A stretch of DNA of 64,000 nt. It comes from Aristaeella lactis (GTDB taxonomy: Bacteria; Bacillota; Clostridia; Christensenellales; Aristaeellaceae). Shown piece after piece: positions 63,499-64,000 of this stretch. The position numbers and the translations under genes were made by a program. The stretch covers positions 1,488,001-1,552,000 of the forward strand of contig NZ_CP069421.1 of NCBI RefSeq assembly GCF_018118585.1. Direction: 5' to 3'. Under the pieces are notes generated by a model. The model made no database searches, was not told the origin of the DNA, and was given only the letters and a program-made list of their open reading frames with translations. Each line of letters opens with the position of its first letter. The stretch's first letter is position 1.

Positions 63499-64000
63499 TT
63501 AATCCAGAAGTTCCCGGATCAGCTGCAGGATCTCCTGCTTCGTCCTGTCGATGGTAAAGGCTTCAACGGTTTTCTGATTGCGTGCCCCCATCTGCTGCCT
63601 GTTCCCGGGGTTGATCTTCAGTATTTGAATACTCTCTGCGTAACGACGGACGTCATCCGGATCACAAATATATCCGGAGACGCCGTCCTCTGTTATGTCC
63701 GTCAATCCCCTTATTCCGGAGTTAACCAGCGGCAGGCCGCAGTACATGGCCTCCATGGCTGCAAACGGCAGGCCCTCCCGCCTGGAAGGCAGAGCAAACA
63801 CATCGCTCTGCCGGCAGATATCCGCGATATCTTTTCTGTATCCCAGAAAATGAATATGATCCGCAATGTCCAGTTCCCGAGCAAGCACCTCAAGGTTCTG
63901 CCGCTGGTCTCCCTTTCCGCAGAGCACATAATGGATGGCGGGATCCTTCATCCGGGCAATGGCCCGGATGATCACCTGCTGGTTTTTGTTTGCGTTCAGT
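63499..64000 (-). CDS. Family 4 glycosyltransferase, C-terminal part (runs off window)
   Basis: The frame is open to the window edge. The visible part reads LNANKNQQVIIRAIARM, YVLCGKGDQRQNLEVLARELDIADHIHFLGYRKDIADICRQSDVFALPSRREGLPFAAMEAMYCGLPLVNSGIRGLTDITEDGVSGYICDPDD, a full GT4 donor domain (about 165 residues, including the EGLPFAAMEAM region). The N-terminal domain and start lie beyond 64000, so the glycan locus continues upstream. Confidence 0.9.
   Translation of the reverse strand, partial: LNANKNQQVIIRAIARMKDPAIHYVLCGKGDQRQNLEVLARELDIADHIHFLGYRKDIADICRQSDVFALPSRREGLPFAAMEAMYCGLPLVNSGIRGLTDITEDGVSGYICDPDDVRRYAESIQILKINPGNRQQMGARNQKTVEAFTIDRTKQEILQLIRELLD

Noticed and set aside
1-64000. 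CRISPR arrays, insertion sequences, prophage
   Set aside because: No regularly spaced direct repeats of CRISPR length, no transposase or integrase and no phage structural genes were seen. The heptamer tracts are too short and too regular to be CRISPR.

Overview
This 64 kb window has about 50 protein genes, one tRNA and roughly even G+C. Its features point to a heterotrophic, polysaccharide-associated member of the Clostridia (Bacillota), such as a rumen or gut Christensenellales/Aristaeellaceae-like bacterium. The evidence is AGGAGG-type ribosome sites, three ribose/galactose-type sugar ABC transporters, a CotH-family protein, DUF4860-type pseudopilins, a GH13 amylase and a LicD/Stealth glycan locus. 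The taxon is inferred; no rRNA or marker gene confirms it.

Layout. 1-9.8 kb (mostly +): short genes and small operons: a DUF3267-like membrane zincin, a polysaccharide deacetylase with a zinc-dependent phospholipase C-like protein, secreted proteins of unknown function, a membrane-anchored EAL phosphodiesterase, and a pyridoxamine-oxidase-like/VOC pair. 9.7-19 kb: gene remnants (a C-terminal copy of a zinc-ribbon lipoprotein and a MATE transporter tail), a DUF218 protein, a STAS protein, an exported P1 peptidase, a DinB-like protein, a propeller-like/solute-binding fusion, an AAA ATPase and a structured repeat beside tRNA-Arg(ACG). 19.5-23.6 kb: a neopullulanase-type amylase faces a LacI-like sensor fused to a GGDEF domain. 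24-28.8 kb: a compact type IV pilus-like operon (transglutaminase, PilC, four pilin-like proteins, PilT). 28.9-31.3 kb: HU, a MiaA-like enzyme and a zinc-ribbon protein.

31.4-46.4 kb is a single-strand cluster of three complete CUT2 sugar ABC transporters: a ChvE/GguAB-like system with two permeases, MglBAC, and a YtfQRT/YjfF-like system with two permeases. In each operon the binding-protein gene comes first and is followed by a strong hairpin, which would allow more binding protein than membrane components. 46.6-51.5 kb holds a HAD/SGNH-esterase pair, a CotH-family protein and an FRG-domain protein. 51.6 kb to the end is a surface-glycan locus: seven recognisable glycosyltransferases, LicD, Stealth, a DUF1919 protein, a Wzm/Wzt-type exporter and an EpsG/Wzy-like polymerase.

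The least expected signal is a repeat architecture seen twice (30.55-30.64 and 50.64-50.75 kb). Beyond the stop codon, the last codons of a gene are repeated as an inverted copy, and that copy abuts a tract of ACAATGA-like 7-mers. Related 7-mer tracts sit at the 3' ends of two other genes. Other points of interest are a promoter block shared by mglB and a small-membrane-protein gene, a permease-tail remnant inside the sugar cluster, and a pilus operon with PilT but no PilB.
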